DNA of 64,000 nucleotides from Variovorax ginsengisoli (GCF_006438845.1 NZ_RCZJ01000001.1:186001-250000), one strand, 5' to 3'. Shown: positions 47,479-57,780, numbered from the stretch's first letter. Numbers and translations are program-made. The notes: generated by a model not told the origin, from the letters alone.

Positions 47479-48271
47479 GAGCGGTCAAATTATAGGTTTG
47501 CAGGATTGGTTCGAGACCGCGCCCGGCCAGTACCTGCTGGCTTGGGAGCAGGCCCAGTTCGACCAGGCGGTGGCCGACATCTTCGGCTATCACGCGATCC
47601 AACTCGGCTTGAGCAGCGTCGAGGCACTGCGCGCCAACCGCATGCCGCACCGTTGGCTGGCGTCTGCCGATGCAGTCAAGCCGCGCCGCGCTGCGCTGCT
47701 CACCGACTTCGCCGCGCTGCCTTTCACCGCCAACAGCCTCGACCTGATGGTCCTGCCGCACACGCTCGAACTCAGCCCCGATCCGCATGCGACGCTGCGC
47801 GAAGTCGAGCGCGTGCTGGTGCCCGAGGGGCGCGTCATCATCTGCGGGCTCAACCCCGCCAGCCTGTGGGGCATGCGGCAACGCCGCGCGCACCTCTACC
47901 GGCGCATGGGCTTCGGCGAGCTGTTCTTGCCCGAGGCCGGCGACTTCATCGGCTACTGGCGCATGCGCGACTGGTTGCGGCTGCTGAGCTTCGAGGTCGA
48001 GTCGGGCCGCTTCGGCGTGTACCGCCCGGCCGTGCGCAGCGAGACCTGGCTCGAGCGCTACCGCTGGCTCGACACCGCCGGCGAACGCTGGTGGCCGATT
48101 TTCGGTGCCGTCTATTTCCTGGTCGCGGTCAAGCGGGTGCGCGGCATGCGCCTCTTGAGCGCCGACTGGCGGCGCGCCTCGCAGCGCGCCAGCGCACCCG
48201 TGCCGATCGCCGGCCGGGTGCATCGCGAACCGCATTCGCATCCACCAACATCCGAAGGACACGGTTCTTGA
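47477..48271 (+). CDS. YafS-like class I SAM methyltransferase
   Basis: A 264-residue methyltransferase-fold protein. The N-terminus [22 protein letters not shown] and the block [46 protein letters not shown] are typical. The glycine loop of motif I is not obvious ([15 protein letters not shown]). Gene order mltD-gloB / this gene / rnhA equals the E. coli mltD-gloB / yafS-rnhA block, so it is the probable yafS counterpart. ATG 47477 overlaps the gloB start codon. GGAAC-AAGGG upstream may serve as Shine-Dalgarno. Confidence 0.8.
   Translation: MSGQIIGLQDWFETAPGQYLLAWEQAQFDQAVADIFGYHAIQLGLSSVEALRANRMPHRWLASADAVKPRRAALLTDFAALPFTANSLDLMVLPHTLELSPDPHATLREVERVLVPEGRVIICGLNPASLWGMRQRRAHLYRRMGFGELFLPEAGDFIGYWRMRDWLRLLSFEVESGRFGVYRPAVRSETWLERYRWLDTAGERWWPIFGAVYFLVAVKRVRGMRLLSADWRRASQRASAPVPIAGRVHREPHSHPPTSEGHGS
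47489..47494 (-). promoter_or_regulatory. -10 element TATAAT just upstream of gloB
   Basis: A perfect TATAAT on the minus strand ends 10 nt before the gloB start codon, so transcription would begin about 4 nt before ATG and give a nearly leaderless mRNA. The -35 region (GTCTCG at 17 nt spacing) is poor. The site lies inside the first codons of the divergent methyltransferase gene. Confidence 0.5.
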
Positions 48272-48717
48272 ACGAAGTACAGATCTACACCGACGGGGCT
48301 TGCAAGGGCAACCCCGGGCCGGGCGGCTGGGGCGCCTGGCTCAAGTCGGGAGCGACCGAGAAGGAGCTGTTCGGCGGCGAGCTCGTCACCACCAACAACC
48401 GCATGGAGCTTCAGGCGGTGATCGAAGGCCTGGCCGCGCTCAAGCGACCGTGCAAGGTCGTGCTGTACCTCGACAGCCAGTACGTCCGCCAGGGAATCAC
48501 CGAATGGATCAAGGGCTGGAAGGCCAAGGGCTGGATGACGGCCGCCAAGCAGCCGGTGAAGAACGTCGAATTGTGGAAGCGGCTCGACGAACTGGTGCAG
48601 ACCGGTGGTCACCAGATCGAATGGCGCTGGGTCAAGGGGCACTCGGGCGATCCGGGCAACGAGCGCGCCGACATGCTGGCCAACAAGGGCGTGCTGCGGG
48701 CCCAGGGCCGGCTCTAG
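48268..48717 (+). CDS. rnhA: Ribonuclease HI
   Basis: A 149-residue endonuclease that degrades RNA in RNA-DNA hybrids. Catalytic residues D9 ([14 protein letters not shown]), E47 (NNRMELQA), D69 (YLDSQYV) and D135 (NERADMLAN), plus H125 in WVKGHSG, are all present. It starts with TTG at 48268, with GAAGGA 8 nt upstream. The TTG overlaps the preceding stop as TTGA, so translation is coupled to the methyltransferase. In E. coli dnaQ lies next; here moeA converges instead. Confidence 0.95.
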   Translation: MNEVQIYTDGACKGNPGPGGWGAWLKSGATEKELFGGELVTTNNRMELQAVIEGLAALKRPCKVVLYLDSQYVRQGITEWIKGWKAKGWMTAAKQPVKNVELWKRLDELVQTGGHQIEWRWVKGHSGDPGNERADMLANKGVLRAQGRL

Positions 48718-48739
48718 CGTTGGCCGAGCGCACGGCGCC

Positions 48740-50053
48740 TCAGAGGGCGCCGTCGAACATCATCACGTCGACCTGCTCGCCAGCGGCCACGTTGCCCTGG
48801 CCGTGGTGCAGCACCACCAGGCCGTTGGCCTCGACCATCGAACTGAGCACGCCCGAGCCCTGGTTGCCTGCGATGCGCACGTCGGGCAGTGCGCCGGGCC
48901 GGGCGCTCACGAAGCCGCGCTGGTACTCGGTGCGGCCTGGCTTCTTGCGGATCGCGGTCGCGCTGATGGCGCGCAGCAAGGGGGCGCTGGCACGTGCGCG
49001 GGCGTTGCAGCCCATGCGCTGCAGCAGGGCAGGGCGCACGAAGGCCAAGAAGGTGACCATCACCGCGACGGGGTTGCCGGGCAGGCCGAACAGCACGGCG
49101 TGACCGTCGGCCGGCTCGCTGCGCGGGATCAAGCCCACGGCCATCGGCCGGCCCGGTCGCATCGCGATGCGCCAGAACGCCATGTCGCCCAGGCGTTGCA
49201 TCACGGCGCGCGTGTGGTCGGCCTCCCCCACGCTCACGCCGCCGCTGGTGACGATGGCATCGGCCTCCCGAGCGGCGCGCTGCAGCGTGGCGGCCAGCGT
49301 GGCCGGGTCGTCGCGCACCAGGCCGAGATCGACGACTTCGCAGCCGAGGCGAGCGAGCAAGCCGAAGACGGTATAGCGGTTGCTGTCGTAGACGGCGCCC
49401 TCGCGAGGCGCCTCGCCGGCGTTGAGGATCTCATCGCCAGTCGAGAAATAGGCGACGCGCAGTCGCGGCAACAGCGGCAGCGTGGTCAGGCCGAGGCTGG
49501 CTGCCAGCCCCAGGGCAGCCGGGCCTAGCCGATCGCCTTGGCACAGTGCGGCACGGCCGGCTTGCAAGTCTTCGCCAGCCAGGCGACGGTTATCGCCTCG
49601 GCGCAGCGCCATCGCCGGGAAACGCACCTGCGCGCCCTCGACGGTGCAGAACTCCTGCGGGATCACCGTGTCCATGCCGGCCGGCATGACTGCGCCGGTC
49701 ATGATCTTCACGGCGTCTTGCGCCCCGGCCTCGCCGCGCCAGGCTGCGCCAGCCAGCGCGGTACCGGCGATGCGCAGGCGCAGGTCGCCATTTGAGTCGC
49801 TGGCGCGTTCGAGCAGAGCGCCGTCGAAGGCGAAGCCGTCCATCGCCGAGTTGTCGTGCGGCGGAACGTTGAAAGGCGAGACGATGTCGCGTCCCAGCAC
49901 GCGGCCGAGCGCATCGCGCAGTGGCACGTCTTCGCATGGCATGTCCGAAGGCGGCGCGGCGAGTTGTTCGAGGAATGCCAGCACGCCCTCGACGCTCAGC
50001 GCCTTCGGGTCGTAGCCGGCCAGCGCGGCGGCGATCTCGGCGATGCGGCTCAT
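48740..50053 (-). CDS. moeA: Molybdopterin molybdenumtransferase
   Basis: A 437-residue enzyme that inserts molybdate into adenylated molybdopterin, the last cofactor step. The N-terminal [21 protein letters not shown], the [16 protein letters not shown] block, the MoCF domain ([43 protein letters not shown]) and [10 protein letters not shown] are complete. ATG 50053 overlaps the mobA stop by 4 nt. Convergent with rnhA. Confidence 0.95.
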   Translation of the reverse strand: MSRIAEIAAALAGYDPKALSVEGVLAFLEQLAAPPSDMPCEDVPLRDALGRVLGRDIVSPFNVPPHDNSAMDGFAFDGALLERASDSNGDLRLRIAGTALAGAAWRGEAGAQDAVKIMTGAVMPAGMDTVIPQEFCTVEGAQVRFPAMALRRGDNRRLAGEDLQAGRAALCQGDRLGPAALGLAASLGLTTLPLLPRLRVAYFSTGDEILNAGEAPREGAVYDSNRYTVFGLLARLGCEVVDLGLVRDDPATLAATLQRAAREADAIVTSGGVSVGEADHTRAVMQRLGDMAFWRIAMRPGRPMAVGLIPRSEPADGHAVLFGLPGNPVAVMVTFLAFVRPALLQRMGCNARARASAPLLRAISATAIRKKPGRTEYQRGFVSARPGALPDVRIAGNQGSGVLSSMVEANGLVVLHHGQGNVAAGEQVDVMMFDGAL

Positions 50054-50685
50054 CGCGACGGCTTGGCTTCGAGCTGATGCAGTTCGGCCAGCGTGTTGGC
50101 GTTGGCGAACGCGTCGGGCGCATCGCCGGGTTGGTCGAAACGCACGTGCACCGTGCGGTGCTGCGCGGTCCACGCGTCGATCTTGCGGCCTCCCTGCTGC
50201 GTGAAGCGTGTGAGGCTCTCGAGCAGCGAGGTGTGCAGCAGGCAGAACACCGGCTGCGGGCGCAGCACGGCGTGGCCCTGGTCATCGGGCTCCGGCGCAC
50301 TGACGACGGCGATCTCGGCACCTTCCTCGGCCATCGCGTCGGCCAATCGGCCGGCCAGGTCGAGCGGGAACAGCGGCGTGTCGCAGGGCACGGTGAGCAT
50401 GTAGGGCGTCTCGCAGCGTTCGAGGCCGGTGACGAAGCCGGAGAGCGGGCCGGCGTAGTCGCTGTCGGCATCGGGCCACACCGGTGTGCCGAAGGATTCG
50501 TAGGCGGCCAGGTTGCGGTTGGCGTTGACCATGACCTCGCCGACCTGCATGCCGAGCCGCAGCACCGCGTGCATGGCCAGCGGCGTGCCGTGAAAGTTCT
50601 GCAGGCCCTTGTCGACCCCGCCCATGCGCGAGCCGCGGCCGCCGGCGAGCACCAGGCCCGTGATGTCTTGCGTGGAAATCGTCAT
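50050..50685 (-). CDS. mobA: Molybdenum cofactor guanylyltransferase
   Basis: A 211-residue GTP-dependent nucleotidyltransferase that makes the MGD cofactor used by DMSO-reductase-family enzymes. The nucleotide loop [31 protein letters not shown], and VPCDTPLFP (metal-binding Asp) are in order. It overlaps moaA upstream and moeA downstream by ATGA, so all three are translation-coupled. Confidence 0.95.
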   Translation of the reverse strand: MTISTQDITGLVLAGGRGSRMGGVDKGLQNFHGTPLAMHAVLRLGMQVGEVMVNANRNLAAYESFGTPVWPDADSDYAGPLSGFVTGLERCETPYMLTVPCDTPLFPLDLAGRLADAMAEEGAEIAVVSAPEPDDQGHAVLRPQPVFCLLHTSLLESLTRFTQQGGRKIDAWTAQHRTVHVRFDQPGDAPDAFANANTLAELHQLEAKPSR

Positions 50686-51818
50686 CCGCCGATGTAGCTC
50701 ATTTCGACGCGGCGCGGTGCGGCAGCGTCGGTGGTGTCGGGGCCGCGCAGCGCGCGCAGTTCGGAGTAGCGGTCGGCCCGGCCGTGCCAGATGTGGCCGA
50801 TGGCGGAAAGAATGGCCTCGTCGCTCGCGCTGCCCGTGCCGGCCTCGGTGCCGCGCAGGAGCGGCCGCAGGTCGTGCCCGCCGTGCGAGAACAGGCACAG
50901 GTACAGCTTGCCTTCGGTGGACAGGCGCGCGCGGCTGCAATCGCTGCAGAAAGCCTGCGTCACGCTGCTGATGACGCCGATCTCGCCGGCGCCGTCCTCG
51001 TAGGCCCAGCGCTGCGCGGTCTCTCCCGGTGCACTGGCCTCGAGCGGGCGCAGCGGGAATTCGGCGGCGATGCGCGCGACCACGTCGGCCGAAGGCAGCA
51101 CCTCGTCCATGCGCCAGCCGTTGGTCGCGCCCACGTCCATGTATTCGATGAAGCGCAGCACCACGCCGGTGCCGCGAAAATGGCGCGCCATCGGCAGGAT
51201 CTCGGCGTCGTTCGTGCCGCGCTTGACCACCATGTTGACCTTGACCGGCAGACCCACGGCGCGCGCCGCCTCGATGCCGGCCAGCACGTCGGCCACCGGA
51301 AAGTCCACGTCGTTCATCCGGCGGAAGACGCCGTCGTCGAGACCGTCGAGGCTCACCGTCACCCGCTGCAGGCCTGCAGCTTTGAGCGCTTGCGCCTTGC
51401 GGGCGAGGAGCGACGCGTTGGTGGTCAGCGTCAGGTCGAGCGGCTGGCCATCCGGCGTGCGCAGGGCCGCCAGCTGTTCGATCAGCGACTCGATGTTCTT
51501 GCGCAGCAGGGGCTCGCCGCCGGTCAGGCGCAGCTTGCGCACGCCATGCGCGGCGAACAGGCGCGCCAGCCGAGTGATCTCCTCGAAGCTGAGCAACGCG
51601 CTGTGCGGCAGGTATTGGTGGTCCTTGTCGAACACTTCCTTGGGCATGCAGTAGCTGCAACGGAAGTTGCAGCGGTCGGTCACGCTGATGCGCAGGTCGG
51701 TCAACGGGCGGCCGAGTGCGTCACGCAGGAGGCCGGTTGCTGCGATCGGCTGCGCGGACAATGCGGTGCCGGGGCGTGCGCGTCCGATGTCGGCGACGGG
51801 GACAAAGATTTCATTCAT
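50682..51818 (-). CDS. moaA: GTP 3',8-cyclase MoaA
   Basis: A 378-residue radical-SAM enzyme for the first step of molybdopterin synthesis. The N-terminal cluster motif is C50/C54/C57 ([13 protein letters not shown]), the SAM motif is [10 protein letters not shown], the second cluster uses [21 protein letters not shown], and the protein ends in the essential GG. The start at 51818 includes about 30 residues of lead before LRDALGRP. First gene of moaA-mobA-moeA; moaC, moaD and moaE are not nearby. Confidence 0.95.
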   Translation of the reverse strand: MNEIFVPVADIGRARPGTALSAQPIAATGLLRDALGRPLTDLRISVTDRCNFRCSYCMPKEVFDKDHQYLPHSALLSFEEITRLARLFAAHGVRKLRLTGGEPLLRKNIESLIEQLAALRTPDGQPLDLTLTTNASLLARKAQALKAAGLQRVTVSLDGLDDGVFRRMNDVDFPVADVLAGIEAARAVGLPVKVNMVVKRGTNDAEILPMARHFRGTGVVLRFIEYMDVGATNGWRMDEVLPSADVVARIAAEFPLRPLEASAPGETAQRWAYEDGAGEIGVISSVTQAFCSDCSRARLSTEGKLYLCLFSHGGHDLRPLLRGTEAGTGSASDEAILSAIGHIWHGRADRYSELRALRGPDTTDAAAPRRVEMSYIGG

Positions 51819-52051
51819 GGCGGGATCGAGGGAGGCAATTTAACTGATCGCCTTCGACATCGACCTTGCAGGGGCAAGGCGCTATTGAAGTCACGGCCCT
51901 GGAACCGTTGCATGCGCCGCCGCGTGTGGGAGCAAGCCTACCGGCTGAAGTCCCAGAATCGCCGGCCTTCGACGGTTGCTGGCCTCTACAAGGTTGTTCA
52001 TTGGACGGAAGTCGCGCGGCGCCTGGCCGCTGCCAAAGGCTGAGGAGCGTC

Positions 52052-52957
52052 ATGGAAGAAGCAAGATCGTTGGCGGCACGCGGCTTTCGGCCCCTGAGGA
52101 CAGGGGTGGGAGCGTTGATCGTCGTCGTGGGAGCGGTTGTGGCCGCATGGCAGTTTTGGACGTTCGTAGGGGGCAACCCGGCGGTCTACAGTGCACTCAT
52201 CGGAGGGTCCATAGCGGCGCTCGCCACGGCATTGGGCACGCTGCCCGTGCTGTTCTCGCAAAGACTGTCTGATCGCGTGCAGGACACGCTCTTCGGTTTC
52301 GGCGCCGGTGTGATGCTCGCCGCCTGTGCCTTCTCGCTGGTGATTCCGGGCCTCGACGCGGCGCGGTCCGGCCAGACATTCGGCGGCGGTCGGTGGGCTG
52401 CTGGCAGCATCATCGGCATCGCCATCCTGCTGGGCGCTGCGGCGCTCTTGCTGATGGACCGCCTGCTGCCGCACGAACATTTCATCAAGGGGCGCGAGGG
52501 GCAGTCGGCGCAAAAGCTCCGCCGCACGTGGCTGTTCGTGATCGCCATTGCCCTGCACAACCTGCCTGAAGGTTTGGCAATCGGTGTCGGCTACGCAGGC
52601 AACGAGGGCCTGCGTGCCAACGCCCTGGCGACCGGCATCGCGATCCAGGACGTGCCTGAAGGCCTGGTGGTGGCCGTGGCCCTGCTGGCCGCCGGCTACC
52701 GACGGGCCTTTGCCGTCGGGCTGGGCATGGCGTCGGGGCTGATCGAGCCGATCGGCGCGGTGCTTGGTGCAGCGATCGTGGGTTATTCCGCAGCGCTCCT
52801 GCCCTGGGGCTTGGGCTTTGCCGCCGGCGCGATGCTGTTCGTCATCAGCCACGAGATCATTCCCGAATCGCACCGCAAGGGGCACGAGGCCTTTGCGACC
52901 GGCGGGCTGATGATCGGCTTCGTCCTGATGATGCTGCTGGACACCGCGCTCGCCTGA
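52052..52957 (+). CDS. ZIP-family divalent metal transporter
   Basis: A 301-residue membrane protein with about eight helices. The metal-transfer helices carry IALHNLPEGLAIGVGYAG (HNxPEG) and FVISHEIIPESHRKGHE (HE...E). A histidine-containing loop (LLPHEHFIKGREGQ) separates helices 3 and 4. ZIP proteins import Zn, Fe or Mn. ATG 52052 has GAGGAG 5 nt upstream. Resembles the GufA/ZupT branch. Confidence 0.88.
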   Translation: MEEARSLAARGFRPLRTGVGALIVVVGAVVAAWQFWTFVGGNPAVYSALIGGSIAALATALGTLPVLFSQRLSDRVQDTLFGFGAGVMLAACAFSLVIPGLDAARSGQTFGGGRWAAGSIIGIAILLGAAALLLMDRLLPHEHFIKGREGQSAQKLRRTWLFVIAIALHNLPEGLAIGVGYAGNEGLRANALATGIAIQDVPEGLVVAVALLAAGYRRAFAVGLGMASGLIEPIGAVLGAAIVGYSAALLPWGLGFAAGAMLFVISHEIIPESHRKGHEAFATGGLMIGFVLMMLLDTALA

Positions 52958-52989
52958 CGAGCCAGCCTCTTTTCAAGGATGGCACTGGG

Positions 52990-54429
52990 CTATTTTTCGT
53001 CTCGCAGCCAGTACCACTTGTAAAGCGCGCGCTGTCCCAGCCGACGGAAGGGTGCGAACAGCGGCGATTCGACCATCCCCATGACATTGGGGAACGGCAG
53101 CGGCGACCGGTAGATCGGCAGTTCGAACACCGCCCGCCCGCCATCCTTGCCGGCGACGCGCTCGGCGAGCCGCTTGCCGGCCCACGTCGAGAACGAGACG
53201 CCATTGCCGCCATAGCCCACCGCGTACCAGATGCTCTTGTGCCCGTCGGGCTGTGTGATGCGCGGCATCATGTCGTGGCTCATGTCCACCCAGCCCCACC
53301 ACGAGTGGTCGATCTGGATGCCCGCGAGCGGGGGGAACTTGCGCGCGATCGCCTCGGTCAGCAATCTCAAGTGCACTGGGTCTTCCGCATCGGCGCCGCT
53401 GACCGAACTGCGACTGCCGAGCTGCAGCCGGTTGCCCTTCAACAGGCGGTAGTAGAAGCGCAGCGTGCGGGTGTCGGTCAGGAAGGTGTGCGACTGGAAG
53501 CGCGTCGCCGCGAGTTCCGCGTCGGTCAAAGGACGTGTGACCACCGAGTTGGAAAGGATCGGCATGATCCGGTTCTTCAGGAGCGGCGTCAGCGCCTGGC
53601 CGGTGTAGCCCCCGGTGCAGATGGCCACCCGCCGTGCGCGCACGATGCCGCCGGGCGTGCGCAGGTGGTGCACGCCATCGATGGTTTCCCAGCCTTGCAC
53701 CGGGCTTCCGGTATGGACCTTGACGCCCAGGGCACGCGCCTTGCGCAGCAGTCCGAAGGTGAACTTGAGCGGATGGATGCCAACGCCCTCGGCCTCGAAC
53801 ATCGCGCCCACCATCTCGCGTTCGTCGCAATAGTCGTTGCGCACCTCTTCCGCGCTCATCATCCGCGTGGCATATCCGAACGCCTCGCGCATCAGCGTGG
53901 CCTCGCGCTCGAGGATGGCGAGTTTCTCGGGCCGGTGCGCAACATGCAGGTGGCCGCCGTCGTCGGCATCGCAGTCGATCTGGGTGGTGAGATGCCTGAA
54001 GTTCTCGAAGCCTTCACGGATCTCCGCGTCGAGCTTGCGCGCCGTGTCCATGCCCCAGCGTGCGATCCACTGCGAGCGCTTGAGTCGGCCACTGGCATTC
54101 TGTCCCTGCCCGCCGCTGCGGCTGGAGCATCCCCACGCTGCCTGGTTCGCCTCCAGCACCGTCGCCTGGATGCCGTGCTCCTGGGCGAGGTACAGCGCGG
54201 TGGACATGCCCGTGGAGCCGGAGCCGATCACGACCACGTCGACGTCGATGTCCTTCACCACAGGTCCGTCGTCTTCCGGCGGCGTGCCGGCGCTGGCGAC
54301 CCACCAGGTCGGCGCGTAGGCCCGGCCCACGCCGGGGTCGGTCGCCAACAGCGGGTCGTAGCGCGGGTCGTAAGGGGCCCGCGGCCCATGGGCCCGGATG
54401 GCAGACAGCTCGGGTGCGATCGTCGACAT
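52990..54429 (-). CDS. tauY: FAD-dependent oxidoreductase, probable taurine dehydrogenase large subunit
   Basis: A 479-residue DAO-family flavoprotein. The dinucleotide loop VVVIGSGSTGMSTALYLAQEHG is at about residues 65-86, followed by SGGQGQNASGRL and the C-terminal GYGGNGVSFSTWAGKRLAE. The general family includes PuuB-like amine oxidases. The choice of TauY rests on context: a 133-residue NTF2-like gene lies 19 nt upstream (TauX is a small partner of that kind as I recall), and a MocR regulator and taurine ABC genes are divergent. TauXY turns taurine into sulfoacetaldehyde. If wrong, it is a generic amine/amino-acid oxidase. Confidence 0.68.
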   Translation of the reverse strand: MSTIAPELSAIRAHGPRAPYDPRYDPLLATDPGVGRAYAPTWWVASAGTPPEDDGPVVKDIDVDVVVIGSGSTGMSTALYLAQEHGIQATVLEANQAAWGCSSRSGGQGQNASGRLKRSQWIARWGMDTARKLDAEIREGFENFRHLTTQIDCDADDGGHLHVAHRPEKLAILEREATLMREAFGYATRMMSAEEVRNDYCDEREMVGAMFEAEGVGIHPLKFTFGLLRKARALGVKVHTGSPVQGWETIDGVHHLRTPGGIVRARRVAICTGGYTGQALTPLLKNRIMPILSNSVVTRPLTDAELAATRFQSHTFLTDTRTLRFYYRLLKGNRLQLGSRSSVSGADAEDPVHLRLLTEAIARKFPPLAGIQIDHSWWGWVDMSHDMMPRITQPDGHKSIWYAVGYGGNGVSFSTWAGKRLAERVAGKDGGRAVFELPIYRSPLPFPNVMGMVESPLFAPFRRLGQRALYKWYWLRDEK

Positions 54430-54448
54430 GGTCGGGTTTCCGGCGGGC

Positions 54449-54850
54449 TTATTTGCTGGCGGGCAGGTTCGGGCGTGTCTTGCGAAACACGTTCTTGAGG
54501 TGGATCTTCCCGTCCCTGAAGGTAAATACGTCGATGCCGTCGGTCTCGATGCGGCTGCCGTCCGCCGCGGTGCCGGTGAATGTCCATTGCGAAGTGCCGA
54601 AGTCGCCGTGCACGAAATGCTTGCCGTTTTCCCACTGTGCATTCGGGACTGCCTGCCAAGCTGCGGCGAACGCGGCACGCACCGCGTCGGTGCCGACGTG
54701 CCGGGTGCCACAAGCGTCCGGGCCCGCCGCTGTCTGGAAGATGCAGTCGGGCGTCATGAAGCCCATCAGGGCATCGATGTCGTGACGGTTCCAGGCCTCG
54801 CTGAAGGCGGCGAGGGTTTCGGTGCTGACGGAAGAGGTGGGGACGGTCAC
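54449..54850 (-). CDS. tauX: NTF2/SnoaL-like protein, probable taurine dehydrogenase small subunit
   Basis: A 133-residue cone-shaped NTF2-like fold: AFSEAWNRHDIDALMGFMTPDC, GTRHVGTDAVRAAFAAAWQAVPNAQWENGKHFVHGD, QWTFTGTAADG, DGIDVFTFRDGKIHLKNVFRKTR. It starts with GTG at 54850; CAGGAG 8 nt upstream supports this over a longer frame. Directly coupled to the flavoprotein gene downstream. Taken alone it would be a SnoaL-like protein of unknown role; the TauX assignment comes from the pair and the taurine context. Confidence 0.62.
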   Translation of the reverse strand: MTVPTSSVSTETLAAFSEAWNRHDIDALMGFMTPDCIFQTAAGPDACGTRHVGTDAVRAAFAAAWQAVPNAQWENGKHFVHGDFGTSQWTFTGTAADGSRIETDGIDVFTFRDGKIHLKNVFRKTRPNLPASK

Positions 54851-55009
54851 TGCGGAGACTCCTGTTTTGATCCTGTTTGGAATCAGCCAAGCGTAGGCAG
54901 CCCGCCGCCCTGGGGATAGGGCCAGTTGAGGTGATTCGACCGAGCCAGTGCGGTCCGCTCGGGAATGCAATGCGCTTCGCGGTGCAGGGCCGCTAGACTG
55001 CGGCGCACC

Positions 55010-56545
55010 ATGTCATCGCCACGATCGACTCAGTGGGCCCAACTCCTGGCGTTGCCCGACCAGCCCGCCCTGCCGCTGCAAGGGCGGCTCCGCGCTGCGG
55101 TGGTGCAGGCGATCCTGGACGGGCGCCTGGGGCCCGGCGCGCCGCTGCCGTCGTCGCGTGAACTCGCCGCACTGCTCGGGCTCAGCCGCAACACCATCAC
55201 TTCGGCCTACCTTCAGCTGATGGACGAAGGCTTCCTCGAGGCGCGACCCCGCAGCGGTGTCTTCGTGGCCCGCGACGCGCGCCCGGTGGCGGCGGCGCCT
55301 GCCGAGCCTCTCGTCGGCCGCAGCGGCCAGTCGGGCCAGCCGCCGGACTGGTCCGCCCGCGTGCTGCGTTCGCTGCTCGACCGGCCCACGCTGGCCAAGC
55401 CCGACCAGTGGCGCAGCTATCCCTATCCTTTCGTCTACGGCACGCACGACCCGCAGCTCTTTCCCACCGAGGATTTCCGCGAGTGCTGCGCGCGCAGCCT
55501 GGCGCGTTCCCAGCTGCCGCACTGGACGCCGGACTTCGAGACCGACGACGTGCCCGACCTGATCGAGCAGATCCGCACCCGGCTGCTTCCCAAGCGCGGC
55601 GTGTTCGCGCTCAAGGAGGAGATCCTGGTGACGGTCGGCGCGCAGCACGCCTACTACCTGCTCGCCGAGGCGCTGTTCGACGAACGCAAGTTCGTCGGTC
55701 TGGAGGAGCCGGGCCATCCCCATGCCCGCAACAGCTTCTCGATGCGCAACCCGCGCTGGGTCGAAGTCGCGGTCGACGAAGACGGCCTGGTGGTCGACGC
55801 CCTGCCGGCGGTCGACTATCTCTACGTCACCCCGTCGCACCAGAGCCCCACCACCACCACGCTCAGCCTGGAACGGCGCCAGTGGCTGCTGCGCAAGGCC
55901 GAGCTGCAGGACTTCGTGATCATCGAGGACGACTACGAGGCGGAGAACCTGTACCAGGGGACGCCGATGCCCGCCCTGAAGAGCCTGGACAAGACGGGGC
56001 GCGTGATCTACGTGGGATCGGTTTCCAAAAGCCTGTCGCCCGCGCTGCGCCTCGGCTACATCGTGGCGCCGCGCGCCCTGATTGCCGAGCTTCGCGCCAC
56101 GCGGCACGCCATGGTCCGGCATCCCAGTGCCTTCCTCCAGCATGCCTACGCGCTGTTCCTCTCGCTGGGACACCACGAGTCGCACGCGCGCCGCGTGAAC
56201 CAGGCGATCCAGCAGCGGCTGGCCTTGGCCGCACAGGCCCTGCAGGAGCACCTGCCGGACTTCGAGTTCCGCATGCCCCAGGGCGGCGCGTCGTTGTGGG
56301 TCCAGGCGCCGGCCTGGGTCGACGCCGCGGAGCTGGCGTTGATGGCACGCAGCCACGGCGTTCTGATCGAAGCCGGCGACGTGTTCTTCGCAACGCCGCC
56401 TTATCCCTGTCCCTTCTTCCGGCTGCGGCTGTCGTCGATCGGCGCCTCTCACATCCCCGCTGGCATTCGAGCCCTCGCGCTGGCGGTCGAGGAACTGGCT
56501 CAGGCACGTGGCGAGGCCCGGCCACGCGCGGTGCGGCCGCACTGA
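55010..56545 (+). CDS. tauR: MocR-type (GntR/aminotransferase) regulator, TauR-like
   Basis: A 511-residue regulator. The N-terminal GntR winged helix (LRAAVVQAILDGRLGPGAPLPSSRELAALLGLSRNTITSAYLQL) is joined by a linker to a fold-type I aminotransferase domain with YVTPSHQSPTTTTLS, IIEDDYEAE and the PLP lysine in GSVSKSLSPALRLGY. MocR proteins bind PLP and a ligand amine. Its place between tauXY and tauABC matches TauR, the known activator of taurine genes in Rhodobacter. ATG 55010 is 159 nt from the divergent tauX start. Confidence 0.78.
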   Translation: MSSPRSTQWAQLLALPDQPALPLQGRLRAAVVQAILDGRLGPGAPLPSSRELAALLGLSRNTITSAYLQLMDEGFLEARPRSGVFVARDARPVAAAPAEPLVGRSGQSGQPPDWSARVLRSLLDRPTLAKPDQWRSYPYPFVYGTHDPQLFPTEDFRECCARSLARSQLPHWTPDFETDDVPDLIEQIRTRLLPKRGVFALKEEILVTVGAQHAYYLLAEALFDERKFVGLEEPGHPHARNSFSMRNPRWVEVAVDEDGLVVDALPAVDYLYVTPSHQSPTTTTLSLERRQWLLRKAELQDFVIIEDDYEAENLYQGTPMPALKSLDKTGRVIYVGSVSKSLSPALRLGYIVAPRALIAELRATRHAMVRHPSAFLQHAYALFLSLGHHESHARRVNQAIQQRLALAAQALQEHLPDFEFRMPQGGASLWVQAPAWVDAAELALMARSHGVLIEAGDVFFATPPYPCPFFRLRLSSIGASHIPAGIRALALAVEELAQARGEARPRAVRPH

Positions 56546-56759
56546 GCTTCGCGCGGCCAAGGCGCGTGCCCACCGCCTCGCGCACAAGGCGCGTGCACAC
56601 GCCGCGCCGGACGCACCACAACGAGGGTTAGTCCCAGTCCGCTGGCTCCATCCCCGCGCGGGCGCTGGCACTTCCGACCGCGAGGCGATGCGTGCACAGT
56701 GGCACGGCGCAGCGGTGCGCCCGCGCGACTGCTTCATCCACCCATCGAGGAGAAAACCC

Positions 56760-57773
56760 ATGAACCGTTCCAAGCGTCTCACATTGCAAAGCGCAGTCAC
56801 CCTGGCGGCCGTGATGCTCTGCGGCAGCGCCTTCGCCCAGGCCAAGGCGAAGGAGGTGACCTTCGCGCATCAGGACATGCTGGTGCCGCTGCGCCTGGTG
56901 ATGGAATCCGGCGAGGTCGAGAAGGCCACCGGTTACAAGATCAACTGGCGCATGTTCTCCGGCGGCGGCGACGTCATCCGCGCCATGGCCTCCGGCGACG
57001 TGCAGATGGGCGAGACGGGGTCGAGCCCGTTGACCGCCGCTGCCAGCCAGGGGCAGGACATTCAGTTGTTCTGGGTCTCCGCGGACATCGCCGATGCCGA
57101 GGCATTGGTGGCGCGCAACGGCAGCAACATCAACAGCATGAAGGACCTGGCAGGCAAGAAGGTGGCGACGCCTTTCGTGTCCACGGCCCACTACCAGCTG
57201 ATGGCCGCGATGAAGATGGACGGCGTGGACGCGCGCAGCGTCAACGTGATGAACATGCGACCGCCCGAGATCGCCGCCGCGTGGGAGCGCGGCGACATCG
57301 ACGCCACCTTCATCTGGGACCCGGTGCTGTCGAAGGTCAAGACCAACGGCAAGAGCATCGCCACCTCCGGCAGCATCGGCAAGCGCGGCGCGCCGACCTT
57401 CGAAGGCATCGTCGTCAATGCCAAGTGGGCGGCGGCCAACGAGCCTTTCATGATCGCCTTCGTCAAGGCGCTCGATCGCGCCAACGCGGAGTACAAGGCC
57501 TCGGCACAGGGCTGGACGGCCGATTCGCCCCAGGTCAAGGCCATGGCCAAGTGGACCAAGGCGGACCCGAAGGATGTGCTGCCCGTGATGCGGCTCTACA
57601 GCTTCCCGACCATGGCCGAGCAGCTGTCGCCCACGTGGCTGGGCGGCGGCGCGGCCAAGGCGATGTCGGGCACTGCCGCGTTCCTGAAGGAGCAGGGCAG
57701 GGTGCAGGAGGTCAAGCCCGACTACAGCGCCTTCGTCACGACCACGTACGTCACCAAGGCGATGGCGAAGTAG
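56760..57773 (+). CDS. tauA: Taurine ABC transporter, periplasmic binding protein
   Basis: A 337-residue receptor with a signal peptide ([20 protein letters not shown], cleavage near AFA|Q). The mature part has [58 protein letters not shown], and [20 protein letters not shown], all typical of TauA. Its ligand is taurine or a related sulfonate by family and context. AGGAG lies 7 nt before ATG 56760. First gene of tauABC, 214 nt downstream of the regulator. Confidence 0.88.
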   Translation: MNRSKRLTLQSAVTLAAVMLCGSAFAQAKAKEVTFAHQDMLVPLRLVMESGEVEKATGYKINWRMFSGGGDVIRAMASGDVQMGETGSSPLTAAASQGQDIQLFWVSADIADAEALVARNGSNINSMKDLAGKKVATPFVSTAHYQLMAAMKMDGVDARSVNVMNMRPPEIAAAWERGDIDATFIWDPVLSKVKTNGKSIATSGSIGKRGAPTFEGIVVNAKWAAANEPFMIAFVKALDRANAEYKASAQGWTADSPQVKAMAKWTKADPKDVLPVMRLYSFPTMAEQLSPTWLGGGAAKAMSGTAAFLKEQGRVQEVKPDYSAFVTTTYVTKAMAK

Positions 57774-57780
57774 GCGCGGC

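Noticed and set aside
48733..48752. Terminator between rnhA and moeA
   Set aside because: CGGCGCC/GGCGCCG makes a 7-bp stem but there is no T tract on either strand and it lies over the moeA stop codon.
51819..52051. Possible molybdenum-cofactor riboswitch or small gene upstream of moaA
   Set aside because: The 233-nt gap between moaA and the ZIP gene shows no Moco-motif core and the short frames in it lack family features or good ribosome sites.
54851..55009. TauR operator in the tauX-tauR interval
   Set aside because: I looked for paired CTGGACYTAA-like repeats and found only partial words; not enough to call.
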